Assembly: GCA_002315815.1 (NCBI GenBank)
Contig: DCIN01000041.1
Span: 1-26,385, forward strand
Length of the DNA stretch: 26,385 nucleotides
Origin: Bacteroidales bacterium UBA1725
Lineage (GTDB): Bacteria; Bacteroidota; Bacteroidia; Bacteroidales; UBA932
Reading direction: 5' to 3'
Positions within the stretch are counted from its first letter, which is position 1. Each line of letters starts with the position of its first letter. Shown here in pieces: positions 7,067-16,464 of this stretch. The notes under the pieces were generated by a model. The model had not been told where the DNA came from. It worked only from the letters and a program-made list of their open reading frames with translations, and did not search any database. The position numbers and the translations under genes were made by a program.

Positions 7067-9104
7067 TTCCTGTTATTGTTTTGTTTCTTTTTGGATAATC
7101 TATTCGCTCGTGGTGTGAGTTTGCAAGATAATTACTGATTTCCTGCTTCACGAGTCCGAGGTCGTGTATGGTTATGTCGGCATTTTCGAACTGTCCCTCG
7201 GCTATCTTACCTGCCACAATGTGATCCACAAAGGCGGAGCAAGACTTCGGACTGTAGTCCCTGAGGGTGCGTGACGCTGCCTCGACACTGTCGCAGAGCA
7301 TCAGTATGACCTGCTCCTTGGTGAAAGGTTTCTTCCCGTCATAGCGGAACAAGTCAATCTCCGAATCTGAACCTCCCTCATTGATAAACTTGTTATAGAA
7401 GAACGATGTGACGGTGGTCCCGTGATGGGTCAGAATAAAGTCGCACACCTTTTCAGGAAGATGATGCTGACGCGCAAGTTCCACACCGTCGCTCACGTGC
7501 CGTATGATGTCGTGAGCGCTCTGGACAGAGGGCAGCCCGAAATGATACTTGTTTTCTTCAGTCTTGTCCACAAGAGATTCATTCTCCACGAAGCACTGTG
7601 GATTGACTGTCTTGCCTATATCGTGATACAGTGCCCCGACACGCACCAGAAGAGGATTGGCACCGATAACGCGGGCGGCAGAATCGGCCATACTCATCAC
7701 TTGAAGCGAATGTTGGAAAGTGCCCGGAGCCTTACGCTCGAGTTCACGGACAAGAGTATTGGACATATCCCCGAGTTCAATGAGCCTTGAGTTGGATACA
7801 AGGTTGAAAAGCCTCTCGAACACATAGATAAGAGGATAGCCGAAAAACTGGAAGATGGATGCCACAAAAAGATACGCCAGAATTCTCAGCACTTCTGCGT
7901 GTACCAGATCCATCCAATGAAAGGCCATATAAATCAGGGCTACAACGCAGAAATTCACCATCGCTGCCACCAACTGCTTCCAGCCCCTGCCCAGAAAGTC
8001 GAACAGATACACGGAAAGAAGACCGGAAACAAGGTACATCACGAAAAGAATCAGACCGTTGTCAGTAAACACCAGCAAAGGCAGGAGTGTGATCATATAG
8101 ACCGGTATGATGAGCTTCGGGCGGAAGAATGCCTGCAGATACAGAGCGACGAGAGTATATGGAATGCAGTACAGGAGGTCCTCACGCAATCTCGCTACAA
8201 TCAGAGTCATCGCGGAGAAAAGCACGAAAACGAGAAGGACGTAATAAAAACGCGGTTCATTGAAAATCTTCGGCTTCATAAGGTAGATGCAGAGAAACAG
8301 CACACCTGATATGGAAATGGCCATTATTATGCATCCGAGGAGCATAAGAAAGTGCGGTCCCGAATAGCCCATAGTGCTTTCATACTCCGCCTTGCAGGAG
8401 TCGAGCACCTGTTCCAATTCTGCGGTCACAAGCTCTCCCTTGGTTACAATGAGTTGTCCTGCAGATATGTAACCATCGGTAGTGGAAACTGACGACAATG
8501 CATTGGCATTGACCAGTTCGGTAGTCTGCCTGTCAAATTCAAGATTTGGTTGCAGAATATCATATATACCTGAAGACCTCAGGAGGGAATCTGCAGACAA
8601 CACGGCTTCCGATGCCTGCACATCCGAAAGGAGCCTGTTTCTCGCCTCTGCAAGAGTGAAAACCTCAGTGACCGGATATTTGACCGCCCGCTTGTCCTTC
8701 TGTATATAGATGACTTCAGAAACTGCAGTTTTTCCGTTGCTGTCGGAACTGCGCTCAATCATCACTCCTTTTTCATAAATGGCATCGAGGGAGGACAGGA
8801 TTACAGTCTTTTCAGATGTGGAAAGATTCAATGCGGCTATATTCCGTAAGACCCCGGATGAAGTCTCTGACGAATACCGGTAATACGGTACCTGTCCGGC
8901 TCCGGAACGTGCATAGCGCTCCTGTGCAATCTGCTCCTCAGTCTTTAATATAGGAAAATCGAAAGGAGCGAAGAACGACTCATACTGCCAGCGTTTTCCC
9001 TTGCCGTAGTCGTAGCCGAATTCGGGGGTGCGGGGCATAGCCAGCACCAGAACGGCGGCAACCAGTACAAAGGAAATGACTATGCGGTATATGTTCTTGG
9101 GCAT
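7038..9104 (-). CDS. 7TM-HD family phosphodiesterase (PgpH/YqfF type)
   Basis: This 688-residue membrane protein has the PgpH layout. An N-terminal anchor (about residues 6-23) precedes an extracytoplasmic 7TMR-HDED-like domain to about 245. A block of about seven membrane helices runs from about 250 to 440, and a cytoplasmic HD domain follows. Metal-binding residues are visible: H in GTFQHSLQV, HDIGK at 494-498, THHG at 559-562 and D in LCDSVEAASR near 605. Characterised PgpH enzymes hydrolyse cyclic di-AMP to pApA, linking the gene to turgor, potassium and cell-wall control; the substrate here is inferred from family. Its ATG overlaps the gyrB stop by one base (TGATG), and its 3' end overlaps tig by 29 bases. 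The C-terminal tail is strongly basic (KRNKTITGNERKRKQNR), which may be partly dictated by the overlap. Confidence 0.87.
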   Translation of the reverse strand: MPKNIYRIVISFVLVAAVLVLAMPRTPEFGYDYGKGKRWQYESFFAPFDFPILKTEEQIAQERYARSGAGQVPYYRYSSETSSGVLRNIAALNLSTSEKTVILSSLDAIYEKGVMIERSSDSNGKTAVSEVIYIQKDKRAVKYPVTEVFTLAEARNRLLSDVQASEAVLSADSLLRSSGIYDILQPNLEFDRQTTELVNANALSSVSTTDGYISAGQLIVTKGELVTAELEQVLDSCKAEYESTMGYSGPHFLMLLGCIIMAISISGVLFLCIYLMKPKIFNEPRFYYVLLVFVLFSAMTLIVARLREDLLYCIPYTLVALYLQAFFRPKLIIPVYMITLLPLLVFTDNGLILFVMYLVSGLLSVYLFDFLGRGWKQLVAAMVNFCVVALIYMAFHWMDLVHAEVLRILAYLFVASIFQFFGYPLIYVFERLFNLVSNSRLIELGDMSNTLVRELERKAPGTFQHSLQVMSMADSAARVIGANPLLVRVGALYHDIGKTVNPQCFVENESLVDKTEENKYHFGLPSVQSAHDIIRHVSDGVELARQHHLPEKVCDFILTHHGTTVTSFFYNKFINEGGSDSEIDLFRYDGKKPFTKEQVILMLCDSVEAASRTLRDYSPKSCSAFVDHIVAGKIAEGQFENADITIHDLGLVKQEISNYLANSHHERIDYPKRNKTITGNERKRKQNR

Positions 9105-11119
9105 CAGGCGTCAATATTGGCGTAGTGGGCATTCTCCTCGATGAACTGTCTGCGAGGAGGGACATCATCACCCATAAGCATAGAGAAGGTGCGTTCCGCC
9201 TGAGCGGCATTGTCTATGGTGATTTGGCGCAGACGTCTGCGGGAAGGATCCATTGTCGTGTCCCAAAGCTGGGCTTCACTCATCTCTCCCAGACCCTTGT
9301 AACGCTGGATATTGTAACCCTTGTCCGATCCTTTGCCCAGTTTGAGTGCCGCTTCTTCCCTCTGTTCCTCAGTCCAGCAGTAAATTTCTTCCTTGCCCTT
9401 CCACACCTTATAGAGAGGAGGAGTGGCGAGATACACGTATCCGTTCTTGATGAGGTCGAACATATAACGGAAGAAGAAGGTCAGGATGAGGCAGGCGATA
9501 TGTGATCCGTCCACATCGGCATCGGTCATTATCACCACCTTGTGGTAACGGAGACGGCTCAGGTCCATATGCTTTTCTCCTGTTTCGTCCTCCTGGGCCA
9601 CGGTGACGCCAAGGGCAGTATAGATGTTCTGTATCTCCTGGCTGTCAAAGGCCCTGCCACCTGCAGCCTTCTCAACATTCAGAATCTTTCCGCGGAGAGG
9701 AAGTATGGCCTGGGTCCTGCGGTCACGGCCCTGCTTTGCAGTGCCACCCGCCGAATCTCCCTCCACGAGGAAGATTTCACATTTCTCAGGGTCACGCTCC
9801 GAGCAGTCGGCAAGTTTGCCTGGCATTCCGCCTCCGCTCAAGGGGCTTTTGCGCTGTATGTTTTCCCGCGCTTTTCTCGCGGCAGTGCGGGCAGTTGCAG
9901 CAAGCACAACCTTTTCCACTATGGTTCTTCCGACCTTGGGATTCTCCTCAAGAAATATATCCACAGCCGCAGCCGTTGCCTGAGATACAGCGGATGTCAC
10001 CTCAGTGTTGCCCAGCTTGGTTTTGGTCTGTCCCTCGAACTGGGGCTCCGCCACCTTGACGGAAACCACAGCCGTAAGTCCCTCGAGAAAGTCGCTCTGT
10101 TTGAGCTCGTCTCCCTTGTACTTTTCAAGCATCTTGTTCCTGTCGGCATAATTCTTCAGGGACCTTGTAAGTCCCATCTTGAATCCCTGCAGATGAGTTC
10201 CACCCTCTATGGTGTTGATATTGTTGACGTAGGAATAAATCTTCTCGGAATAGCCATTATTGTACTGCAGAGCTATGTCAATGGGGATTATCTTGTCCGA
10301 ATTGACGCAGACAGGATCCGGGGTGATACGCTCAGCCCCCGCATCGAGATAGTCAATGAACTCAGAAAGACCCTTTTCGGAATAAAAAACCTCAGAACGG
10401 AAAACCTGCATGCCGCTGGCCTTGGACTCTCCGCTCAGGGGGTCCTTGACAAACTCCTCCACCTTCTCGCGATAGTCTGTGAGTTTGATGCGTATACCTC
10501 TGTTCAGGAACGAAAGTTCACGCAGACGGGCAGCAAGCGTGTCATACTTGTATATGCAGGTCTGTGTAAAGATTTCGGGGTCCGGGTGGAAGGTGATGAT
10601 GGTACCGTGGTCAGTGCACTCTCCTGTAACCTCGACAGGCCCCAAAGGCTTGCCCTTGGAATACTTCTGTACGAACACCTTGCCCTCCCTGTGGATTTCG
10701 GCGACAAGAAGGTCGGAAAGTGCGTTCACGCAGGACACACCCACACCGTGCAGACCTCCGGAAACCTTATAGCTGTTCTTGCTGAACTTGCCTCCGGCGT
10801 GAAGGACGGTAAGCACGACTTCGAGAGCTGAACGGTGCTCCTTCTCGTGCATTCCGGTAGGGATACCGCGGCCATTGTCCTCGACCCTGATGGAGTTGTC
10901 TTCGAGAATACGCACATCGATATTGTCACAGAAACCGCCCATAGCTTCGTCTATGCTGTTATCGACAACTTCATAGACAAGATGGTGGAGTCCCCTTTCA
11001 GAAATGTCTCCAATATACATTGAAGGGCGCTTGCGCACAGCCTCAAGCCCTTCGAGCACCTGTATGCTGTCTGCGGAATACTGCTGTTCCGCTTTCGTCA
11101 TCTGTTCGTTCTCAATCAT
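9104..11119 (-). CDS. gyrB: DNA gyrase subunit B
   Basis: This is the ATPase subunit of the type II topoisomerase that introduces negative supercoils. The 671 residues show the GHKL ATP-binding motifs (EVVDNSIDEA, VEDNGRGIP, GGLHGVG) and the transducer domain. The TOPRIM part has EGDSAGG and DADVDG metal-binding motifs and the segment LPLRGKILNVEKA. It ends with PPRRQFIEENAHYANID, the usual GyrB terminus. Length is normal for the short, insertion-free form. The start at 11119 follows a clear -7 box at 11136-11143 by 16 bases; a second in-frame ATG, at 11101, would also give a complete protein. The stop overlaps the start of the PgpH-type gene, so gyrB heads a gyrB-pgpH-tig operon. gyrA is not in the window. 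GyrB is preferred over ParE from overall motif spelling and the conserved C-terminus. Confidence 0.96.
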   Translation of the reverse strand: MIENEQMTKAEQQYSADSIQVLEGLEAVRKRPSMYIGDISERGLHHLVYEVVDNSIDEAMGGFCDNIDVRILEDNSIRVEDNGRGIPTGMHEKEHRSALEVVLTVLHAGGKFSKNSYKVSGGLHGVGVSCVNALSDLLVAEIHREGKVFVQKYSKGKPLGPVEVTGECTDHGTIITFHPDPEIFTQTCIYKYDTLAARLRELSFLNRGIRIKLTDYREKVEEFVKDPLSGESKASGMQVFRSEVFYSEKGLSEFIDYLDAGAERITPDPVCVNSDKIIPIDIALQYNNGYSEKIYSYVNNINTIEGGTHLQGFKMGLTRSLKNYADRNKMLEKYKGDELKQSDFLEGLTAVVSVKVAEPQFEGQTKTKLGNTEVTSAVSQATAAAVDIFLEENPKVGRTIVEKVVLAATARTAARKARENIQRKSPLSGGGMPGKLADCSERDPEKCEIFLVEGDSAGGTAKQGRDRRTQAILPLRGKILNVEKAAGGRAFDSQEIQNIYTALGVTVAQEDETGEKHMDLSRLRYHKVVIMTDADVDGSHIACLILTFFFRYMFDLIKNGYVYLATPPLYKVWKGKEEIYCWTEEQREEAALKLGKGSDKGYNIQRYKGLGEMSEAQLWDTTMDPSRRRLRQITIDNAAQAERTFSMLMGDDVPPRRQFIEENAHYANIDA

Positions 11120-11135
11120 AATGCATCAAATCTTA

Positions 11136-11164
11136 CAAAGATACTAATTTTTCTACAAACTCAA
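11136..11164 (-). promoter_or_regulatory. gyrB promoter
   Basis: Read on the minus strand, TTG (11162-11164), an 18-base spacer and TATCTTTG (11136-11143) form a Bacteroidota-type promoter. The gyrB ATG lies 16 bases further on. The -33 part lies inside the last codons of the upstream barrel gene, whose stop is at 11153. Confidence 0.7.
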
Positions 11165-12730
11165 GCTGATACCTGCCGTAATCCAGGGACCCTTCTCCAC
11201 ATAGCCGGGAATTTTCTGGACCTTCTGACCAAGGATATTTCCGCCCTTGATCCAAGCTCCCCAGCGGGAACTGATGCGATATTCGGCGTTGATTCCCAAA
11301 TCGAACCAGGACGGCAAATCTGTCTCGTCTTCCATATTCAATGCTTCCCTTCCGGATGAGGCATCAAGAGTGACTCCGGTCCAGAGCTTTTGAGCCCAGC
11401 GGAAGGAGAAACTCAACTTGCCTTTCAACTGAGCGGGAGCGTACCCGTGGAATACATTCGTCCCTGCTCTGGTTCCAAAATCAAATGACCCCTCAGCCTT
11501 CACACGATCCGATTTCCATATCAGAGTCGTTCCGGCTGTCAGATACTGATAGTCATTGAATAAATAGCACAGTCTCTTGCCTGAGTCGAATGAAGCGATT
11601 GCTTCTGTCGGATTGTCTTCAAGAAAGGCATAACCGGCCCTGAGTGAGTAGTCGAACTTGTCGGATATGTGTCCACGAAGACCGACGTGGGCCTCGAAGT
11701 CCCTCTGAAGATAACTGAAGCCCTTCATAGTATCCCACATCCAGTACATATTGAAGCGGTGGTTGGCCTCCTTGTACTGATAGATGGAGAAGGGATGCTT
11801 GCCCCCCCCGATTCCGGCATTGAACGTGGCACTTCCCCGGAACACGGGAACGGAGAACTCCACCGCAGGAGTCCATACAAAATTGTCGGCAAGGTCGAAC
11901 CTGGCTCCGGCCGACAGTTTGGCCTTGCCAAGTGTGAAAGAGAGTTTGGGCGTGGCTGAGATGAAAAACGGTGATGCGTCCCTCAATCCTGAATTGAAAG
12001 ACTTGCGCAGGTCGAAATCCACAAGCAGCCTGTGTTTTGAGGCCAGCCGGAAACCGATGTTTCCGGCAGTGGAGAAAAGATTTTCAGAATGATTGGTGCC
12101 TCCCTCATAGTCCTCATAACCCAGACGGTATCTGAACTTTACGTCATACGTGATGACTGCCGACGGGGAAAGGGATTTCAAACCAATCGAAGCCAGTAGG
12201 TTATGGTACCCTATCACCATACGGGAATCCTCTGTGAATATGCCGTTGTACTCCACTCCGGCCTTAATAGTCGAGCGTTTCATCATCCACAGTTTCTCCA
12301 CTCCGGCAGTACCGCTGAGGTCATAGCCGTCGCTCTGGCTGTATCCCCCTCCACGTGCATAGACGTTCATAACAGATTTTTCGCTGCTTGAGGGAATCCA
12401 AGCCAGTTGGAATTCTGGATGCAGCAGCCATCCGGCCCCGGCCCTGAGGTAGAATTTTTTACCGTCATACCGTGATGCCTCCGGAGTAATCTGTATGGTA
12501 TATGGAGTGAACTCATAAGAACCTTTGAAAGGAGAGTCGAACACCGAGTAGTCGAAATTGTAGTCAAAACTCAGAAGGGAATCCGGCACCGATACGGTTG
12601 CTGATGGACGGGAAAGATTGTCCATCGTGGATTCGTACTCGTTGTTAACCTCTACGGACTGGTTGATGCCCTGCGCGGAAAGAAGCGCCGAACATAGGAA
12701 AAACGACAATGCTGTAGCTGCTCGTTTCAT
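11153..12730 (-). CDS. Outer-membrane beta-barrel protein (TonB-receptor-like)
   Basis: The 525-residue product has a signal peptide (MKRAATALSFFLCSALLSAQ) followed by a short N-terminal segment with DSLLSFDYNFDYSVFDSPFK. The rest is alternating amphipathic strands rich in aromatic residues and glycine, ending in GPWITAGISLSL, as expected for a beta-barrel inserted by BAM. It resembles Bacteroidota proteins annotated as TonB-dependent receptors, but I see no plug domain, no TonB box and no carboxypeptidase-like N-terminal domain, so a transport role is uncertain. It follows the large TPR gene by 27 bases and is probably in the same operon, which suggests the two act together in the envelope. 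The coding strand has eight consecutive G (11802-11809, near residue 308, in GIGGGKHPF), a possible slippage site. Confidence 0.75.
   Translation of the reverse strand: MKRAATALSFFLCSALLSAQGINQSVEVNNEYESTMDNLSRPSATVSVPDSLLSFDYNFDYSVFDSPFKGSYEFTPYTIQITPEASRYDGKKFYLRAGAGWLLHPEFQLAWIPSSSEKSVMNVYARGGGYSQSDGYDLSGTAGVEKLWMMKRSTIKAGVEYNGIFTEDSRMVIGYHNLLASIGLKSLSPSAVITYDVKFRYRLGYEDYEGGTNHSENLFSTAGNIGFRLASKHRLLVDFDLRKSFNSGLRDASPFFISATPKLSFTLGKAKLSAGARFDLADNFVWTPAVEFSVPVFRGSATFNAGIGGGKHPFSIYQYKEANHRFNMYWMWDTMKGFSYLQRDFEAHVGLRGHISDKFDYSLRAGYAFLEDNPTEAIASFDSGKRLCYLFNDYQYLTAGTTLIWKSDRVKAEGSFDFGTRAGTNVFHGYAPAQLKGKLSFSFRWAQKLWTGVTLDASSGREALNMEDETDLPSWFDLGINAEYRISSRWGAWIKGGNILGQKVQKIPGYVEKGPWITAGISLSL
11802..11809 (-). 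repeat. Homopolymer G8 within outer-membrane barrel gene
   Basis: Eight C on the plus strand, that is eight G on the coding strand. They encode part of GIGGGKHP about 308 residues into a 525-residue barrel protein. Gain or loss of one base would cause a frameshift. It is the longest G/C run I noticed in the window. Confidence 0.8.
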
Positions 12731-12757
12731 ATCTTCTTGAATAATAGATACTTCTTT

Positions 12758-15682
12758 TTATTTGTCATCGATTTTTTCCAGACGTGACCTGACTCCTTCC
12801 GTAATATCGTCCACGCTCCCGTCCTGAGGCTCATAGCCGTCCCTTATGCTCTCGAATGTGGCCCGGGCCTGTGCAGTGTTACCTCTCTCGAGAAATGAAT
12901 CGCCCAACAGCAGATAAGATTTGGCCAACCAGTAGCTTTGGTCTCCTGCATTCTCGGAATATTCGTAAACCATCTTCTCGACGGATTCGAATTCCCCTTT
13001 GTCGAATGCATCCTGAAGCAGGATATATCTGGCTTCGGCACCCTGTGGAGTATTTGGCTTGAGGGAGAGTTTTCTGAAGATTGAAAGAGCCTGTTCCCTC
13101 TTGGAAAGAGCCATACAGGACTTTGCAAGTATATATTCTGTCTCTGTCTCAAGACTTCCCGTACAACTTTCCATCTCCTGCACAACTGCTGCGGATGATG
13201 CCGCCACTGAGTAATCCTTGGCTTTGAATGCCGAGCGCATCATTCCCACACAAGACGCCTGCCTGTTGGGTTCCAGAACTGCGGAACGGCTGAGTTCAGT
13301 ATAGGAGCGCAATGCCTCGTCATATCTCTCCAGCTCATACGAGAGTCCGGCATAATTGAGTCTGGCTTTCTCTGCGAACGAAGAAGAAGCATACAAAGCG
13401 GCTGTCCTGTATGCCTCACAGGCCTTCTCTTTATTTCCGAGGGCGGCGAAAGACTCAGCATAATAGAACATCAGCTGAGGCTTGCCCTTTCCTTCGGGGA
13501 ACATATCCATATACTTATCAATGAATGCAATAGCCTGAGAATAGTTGCCGGCAAGATAAATTTTCTCCGCAGTATTGAAGTACATTCCCTCCCTGTCGCT
13601 TTCATCCCCGCTCAGGGAATTCTCCTCCAGATACTCGAGATATTTCTGCGGCTCCTTGAGTTTCTGATAGATGGATTCGATGGAAAGCAAGGCATCGTCG
13701 GCATATTCGGAACCGGGAAGAGAGGATACGACCTCCTTGTAGTATTCGAGAGCCTTGGTGTAGTTGGACACGTTACGGTTCACCATCCCCAGGCCGATGA
13801 GAGCCCTGGCCCTGAATTCGGGATTCTCTGTGGTGGAATGCAGCTTCTTGAAAGTGGCCACCGCATCGTTGTGATGCTTGAGCTCCATCTGAATGCGTCC
13901 GAGCTCATACATGGCATCATCGCGGAATGCAAGCCCGGAATCTACGTCCGAAATACTCTGGAGTACGGACATCTTCTTTTTGGAGTCTCCAGATAATCCG
14001 TATGAAAGTGCCTGACGATAAGCAGGATAAATATCATCTGCAATCCCAAATTCCTGAATCAGTCTGCCATAGGACTCAACAGCCGCCTTGTAGTCCCTGC
14101 TCACGAAATCGCAGTCGGCACGGCGCATCATCGCATCCTTGCGCACGGATTCGGGTCCGGAACTGATGCAGATATCGAACCACTTTGCGGCAAAATCCCA
14201 GTCTTTCTCATTCAGGAAGCAGTAGGCCACATTGTAGGAGAGAAATTGACCCTCAGGCACATTCTGAAGCGAGGAAGCATTGTAGAGATCGACGAAATAT
14301 TTCCGGGCCTCAGCATAGTCATCAGTGCGGAAGAATGCCTCTGCCAACCAATAGCGGGACAGCTGGTTGAACTTGTCATATTTGGGAATGTAGTACGCGC
14401 TGGCACGGAGGAAAGGCACTGCGTCGCGCCAGGACCCTCCGTTGATGAGCTGCACCGCCCTGAGGTAGTTGGCTTTGGCATAGTTCAGTCGCATATCCCC
14501 GTCCAGTTCATCGAAGCGGTCGTAGATTTCGACCGCTCCGGCATAATCCCTGTCATAAAGAGCGGCAAGAGCCATATAGCCGTATATCTGCTCTCCTCTT
14601 TTGCCCGTAGACCAGCGTTTCATATATCCCGTGAATCCGGATGTATCTTTGTTCAGGTCGAACGCAAGTTTGGCGTAGTTGAAGTATGCGTCCTCGGTGA
14701 TGACCGGATCGAATTCCACCGCGGCGGCATCACCGAATGCGTTCATAGCCGCGACCTTGTTCTTCAGACGCAGATACGAGTTGGCCATATGGTAGTTGGC
14801 AATCTGCCCGAGGGAGTCGCTGCGGTCTGTCATCTTCAGGAAATTGTCTATGGCCTCTGCGTAGTCGTTCACCCCGTACATCACCGAACCGGCGTAGAAA
14901 TAATCTGACCGGGCCATATCCTTCTTGGACGACACCTCGTAATATTCACGGGCGGCCTGATTGTTTCCGGTCACCAGGTACGACTCCGAAAGCATCCTGG
15001 CAAGACGTTCGCGTCTGGTGCCGGAAAGAGTGGGGAAAAGTTCGGAACCCTTTTCCGTCACATATTCATAATGTTTCTGATTGAATTCGCAATCAATCAC
15101 ATAGTAACGTGACAAATCCTCAAAACGCGGGTCTTTGATTGTCTTGAGGAACCAGTTTTCAGCAGTCACGAACTCCGATCGCCCGTATGTAATCAGTCCG
15201 CTCAGATATCTGGCAGGTGCGGAATAGTCGGAACTGAAATCGCTGTCGAGTTTCATGAATTCAGAAAGAGCCTCGTCATACCTGTCAGCCCTGTACAGAC
15301 AATAGCCTCTCTTGAAGGTGTATTCGGCTTCTTTCCCTGGTGGAACCGCCTTCAGGCCCACAGCTTCGAAGTCCGTGAACGATTCAGAATATTCGCCCAT
15401 ATCGAAAAGTCTCAAGGCATTCTCGAATGAGATGGCTCGGGACAGACTCGAGGAGGAATACCTGCTCCTGTACGAAGACAACAGAACAGGACAGTCATCT
15501 GATCGCATCTTGAGGGCGCAAAGCACGACATACCCTTCACAGAGAGGATCCCCCTGAACAGATTCGAATACTGTCCTGGCGCTCCCGTACATTCCGTTCT
15601 CGTATAGAATCATACCCTGACGGTAAGCGGACGGTTGGACAACGGCCGCCAATAACAGGGACAACAGCAGAGTCAATCTCAT
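12758..15682 (-). CDS. Large exported tetratricopeptide-repeat protein
   Basis: The 974-residue protein starts with a signal peptide (MRLTLLLSLLLAAVVQPSA) and then consists of TPR-type helical pairs along its whole length. Clear examples are YRQGMILYENGMYGSARTVF, YCLYRADRYDEALSEFMKLD, YFYAGSVMYGVNDYAEAIDN, ALIGLGMVNRNVSNYTKALE and AGLSYELERYDEALRSYTEL. No enzymatic motif is visible. It most likely acts as a periplasmic or outer-membrane scaffold. The TPR gene followed 27 bases later by an outer-membrane barrel gene suggests that the two products work together in envelope assembly, but the partner is unproven. The ATG at 15682 precedes an ordinary signal sequence and is the natural start. A minus-strand promoter is proposed at 15703-15734. 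Confidence 0.85.
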   Translation of the reverse strand: MRLTLLLSLLLAAVVQPSAYRQGMILYENGMYGSARTVFESVQGDPLCEGYVVLCALKMRSDDCPVLLSSYRSRYSSSSLSRAISFENALRLFDMGEYSESFTDFEAVGLKAVPPGKEAEYTFKRGYCLYRADRYDEALSEFMKLDSDFSSDYSAPARYLSGLITYGRSEFVTAENWFLKTIKDPRFEDLSRYYVIDCEFNQKHYEYVTEKGSELFPTLSGTRRERLARMLSESYLVTGNNQAAREYYEVSSKKDMARSDYFYAGSVMYGVNDYAEAIDNFLKMTDRSDSLGQIANYHMANSYLRLKNKVAAMNAFGDAAAVEFDPVITEDAYFNYAKLAFDLNKDTSGFTGYMKRWSTGKRGEQIYGYMALAALYDRDYAGAVEIYDRFDELDGDMRLNYAKANYLRAVQLINGGSWRDAVPFLRASAYYIPKYDKFNQLSRYWLAEAFFRTDDYAEARKYFVDLYNASSLQNVPEGQFLSYNVAYCFLNEKDWDFAAKWFDICISSGPESVRKDAMMRRADCDFVSRDYKAAVESYGRLIQEFGIADDIYPAYRQALSYGLSGDSKKKMSVLQSISDVDSGLAFRDDAMYELGRIQMELKHHNDAVATFKKLHSTTENPEFRARALIGLGMVNRNVSNYTKALEYYKEVVSSLPGSEYADDALLSIESIYQKLKEPQKYLEYLEENSLSGDESDREGMYFNTAEKIYLAGNYSQAIAFIDKYMDMFPEGKGKPQLMFYYAESFAALGNKEKACEAYRTAALYASSSFAEKARLNYAGLSYELERYDEALRSYTELSRSAVLEPNRQASCVGMMRSAFKAKDYSVAASSAAVVQEMESCTGSLETETEYILAKSCMALSKREQALSIFRKLSLKPNTPQGAEARYILLQDAFDKGEFESVEKMVYEYSENAGDQSYWLAKSYLLLGDSFLERGNTAQARATFESIRDGYEPQDGSVDDITEGVRSRLEKIDDK

Positions 15683-15702
15683 AACAACGAAAATCTAATC
15701 TT

Positions 15703-15734
15703 CAAAGAAAAACTAATCTTACAAAATTACTCAA
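15703..15734 (-). promoter_or_regulatory. Possible promoter of the TPR-barrel operon
   Basis: On the minus strand, TTG (15732-15734), a 21-base spacer and TTTCTTTG (15703-15710) resemble the -33/-7 pattern with one mismatch in the -7 box (T for A at its second base). The start codon of the TPR gene is about 20 bases further on. Confidence 0.4.
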
Positions 15735-15742
15735 AAATACGC

Positions 15743-15750
15743 TATCTTTG
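15743..15750 (+). promoter_or_regulatory. -7 box of the ftsE-nth operon
   Basis: TATCTTTG on the plus strand, 21 bases before the ftsE ATG at 15772. At the expected distance upstream there is only a weak -33 match (TTA at 15719-15721, 21-base spacer). Confidence 0.6.
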
Positions 15751-15771
15751 CAGTGACTCAAGCACTTTTTT

Positions 15772-16464
15772 ATGAACAATCCGGACTCTTCCACCACTCC
15801 CGTGGTCTCTTTCAGGGACGCTGACATTCTGAACGGGGAGTCAACCGTGATATATGGACTGAATATGGACGTTCTGCCCGGCGACATCGTGTACATAGTC
15901 GGCAAGGTAGGGACGGGCAAGACTTCCATCATCCGGACGGTGACCGGAGAGAACCATCTGGCCAAAGGACAGTGTACGGTCTGCGGATACGATCTGCGCA
16001 GCCTGCGACGCAAGGACATTCCCTACCTGAGGCGCAGGCTCGGTGTGGTTTTTCAGGATTTCCAACTGCTGATGGACCGCAATGTATATGACAACCTCAA
16101 GTTCGCTCTCGCCTGCACAGGATGGAAGGACAGGAACAGCATAGCCGAGAGAATCACCGATGTGCTGAACAGCGTCGGAATGCTCACCAAAGCTCACAAG
16201 ATGCCGCACCAGTTGTCGGGAGGCGAGCAGCAGCGCATAGCAATAGCCCGTGCGATACTCAATGCCCCGGAAGTCATACTGGCCGACGAACCTACCGGCA
16301 ATCTGGACGGTGAAACAGCCGAAGAAATACTCCAGCTCCTGCACAGCATCAACAAGGAGAGGGGTGCTGCAATAATGATGGTGACACACAACAGGAGCAT
16401 CTGTGACCGTTATCCCGGACGCGTATTCGAAACCAGAGATGAGACTTGCACAGAGATACTCTGA
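15772..16464 (+). CDS. ftsE: FtsE-like ABC transporter ATPase
   Basis: This 230-residue ABC ATPase has Walker A GKVGTGKTS at 44-52, a Q-loop in GVVFQDFQLL (91-100), the signature LSGGEQQ at 148-154, Walker B VILADEP at 168-174 and the H-loop in MVTHN. The sequence FQDFQLLMDRNVYDNL closely follows FtsE, the cell-division ATPase that with FtsX controls periplasmic peptidoglycan hydrolases. LolD/MacB-type ATPases are related, so the assignment is by resemblance. No ftsX gene is adjacent, a separation that occurs in other genomes. The gene is led by a -7 box at 15743-15750, diverges from the TPR operon and overlaps nth by 26 bases. Confidence 0.75.
   Translation: MNNPDSSTTPVVSFRDADILNGESTVIYGLNMDVLPGDIVYIVGKVGTGKTSIIRTVTGENHLAKGQCTVCGYDLRSLRRKDIPYLRRRLGVVFQDFQLLMDRNVYDNLKFALACTGWKDRNSIAERITDVLNSVGMLTKAHKMPHQLSGGEQQRIAIARAILNAPEVILADEPTGNLDGETAEEILQLLHSINKERGAAIMMVTHNRSICDRYPGRVFETRDETCTEIL

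Noticed and set aside
9542..10831. 429-codon open frame antisense to gyrB
   Set aside because: It lies entirely within the gyrB coding region on the other strand, has no recognisable domain and is explained by codon bias of gyrB.
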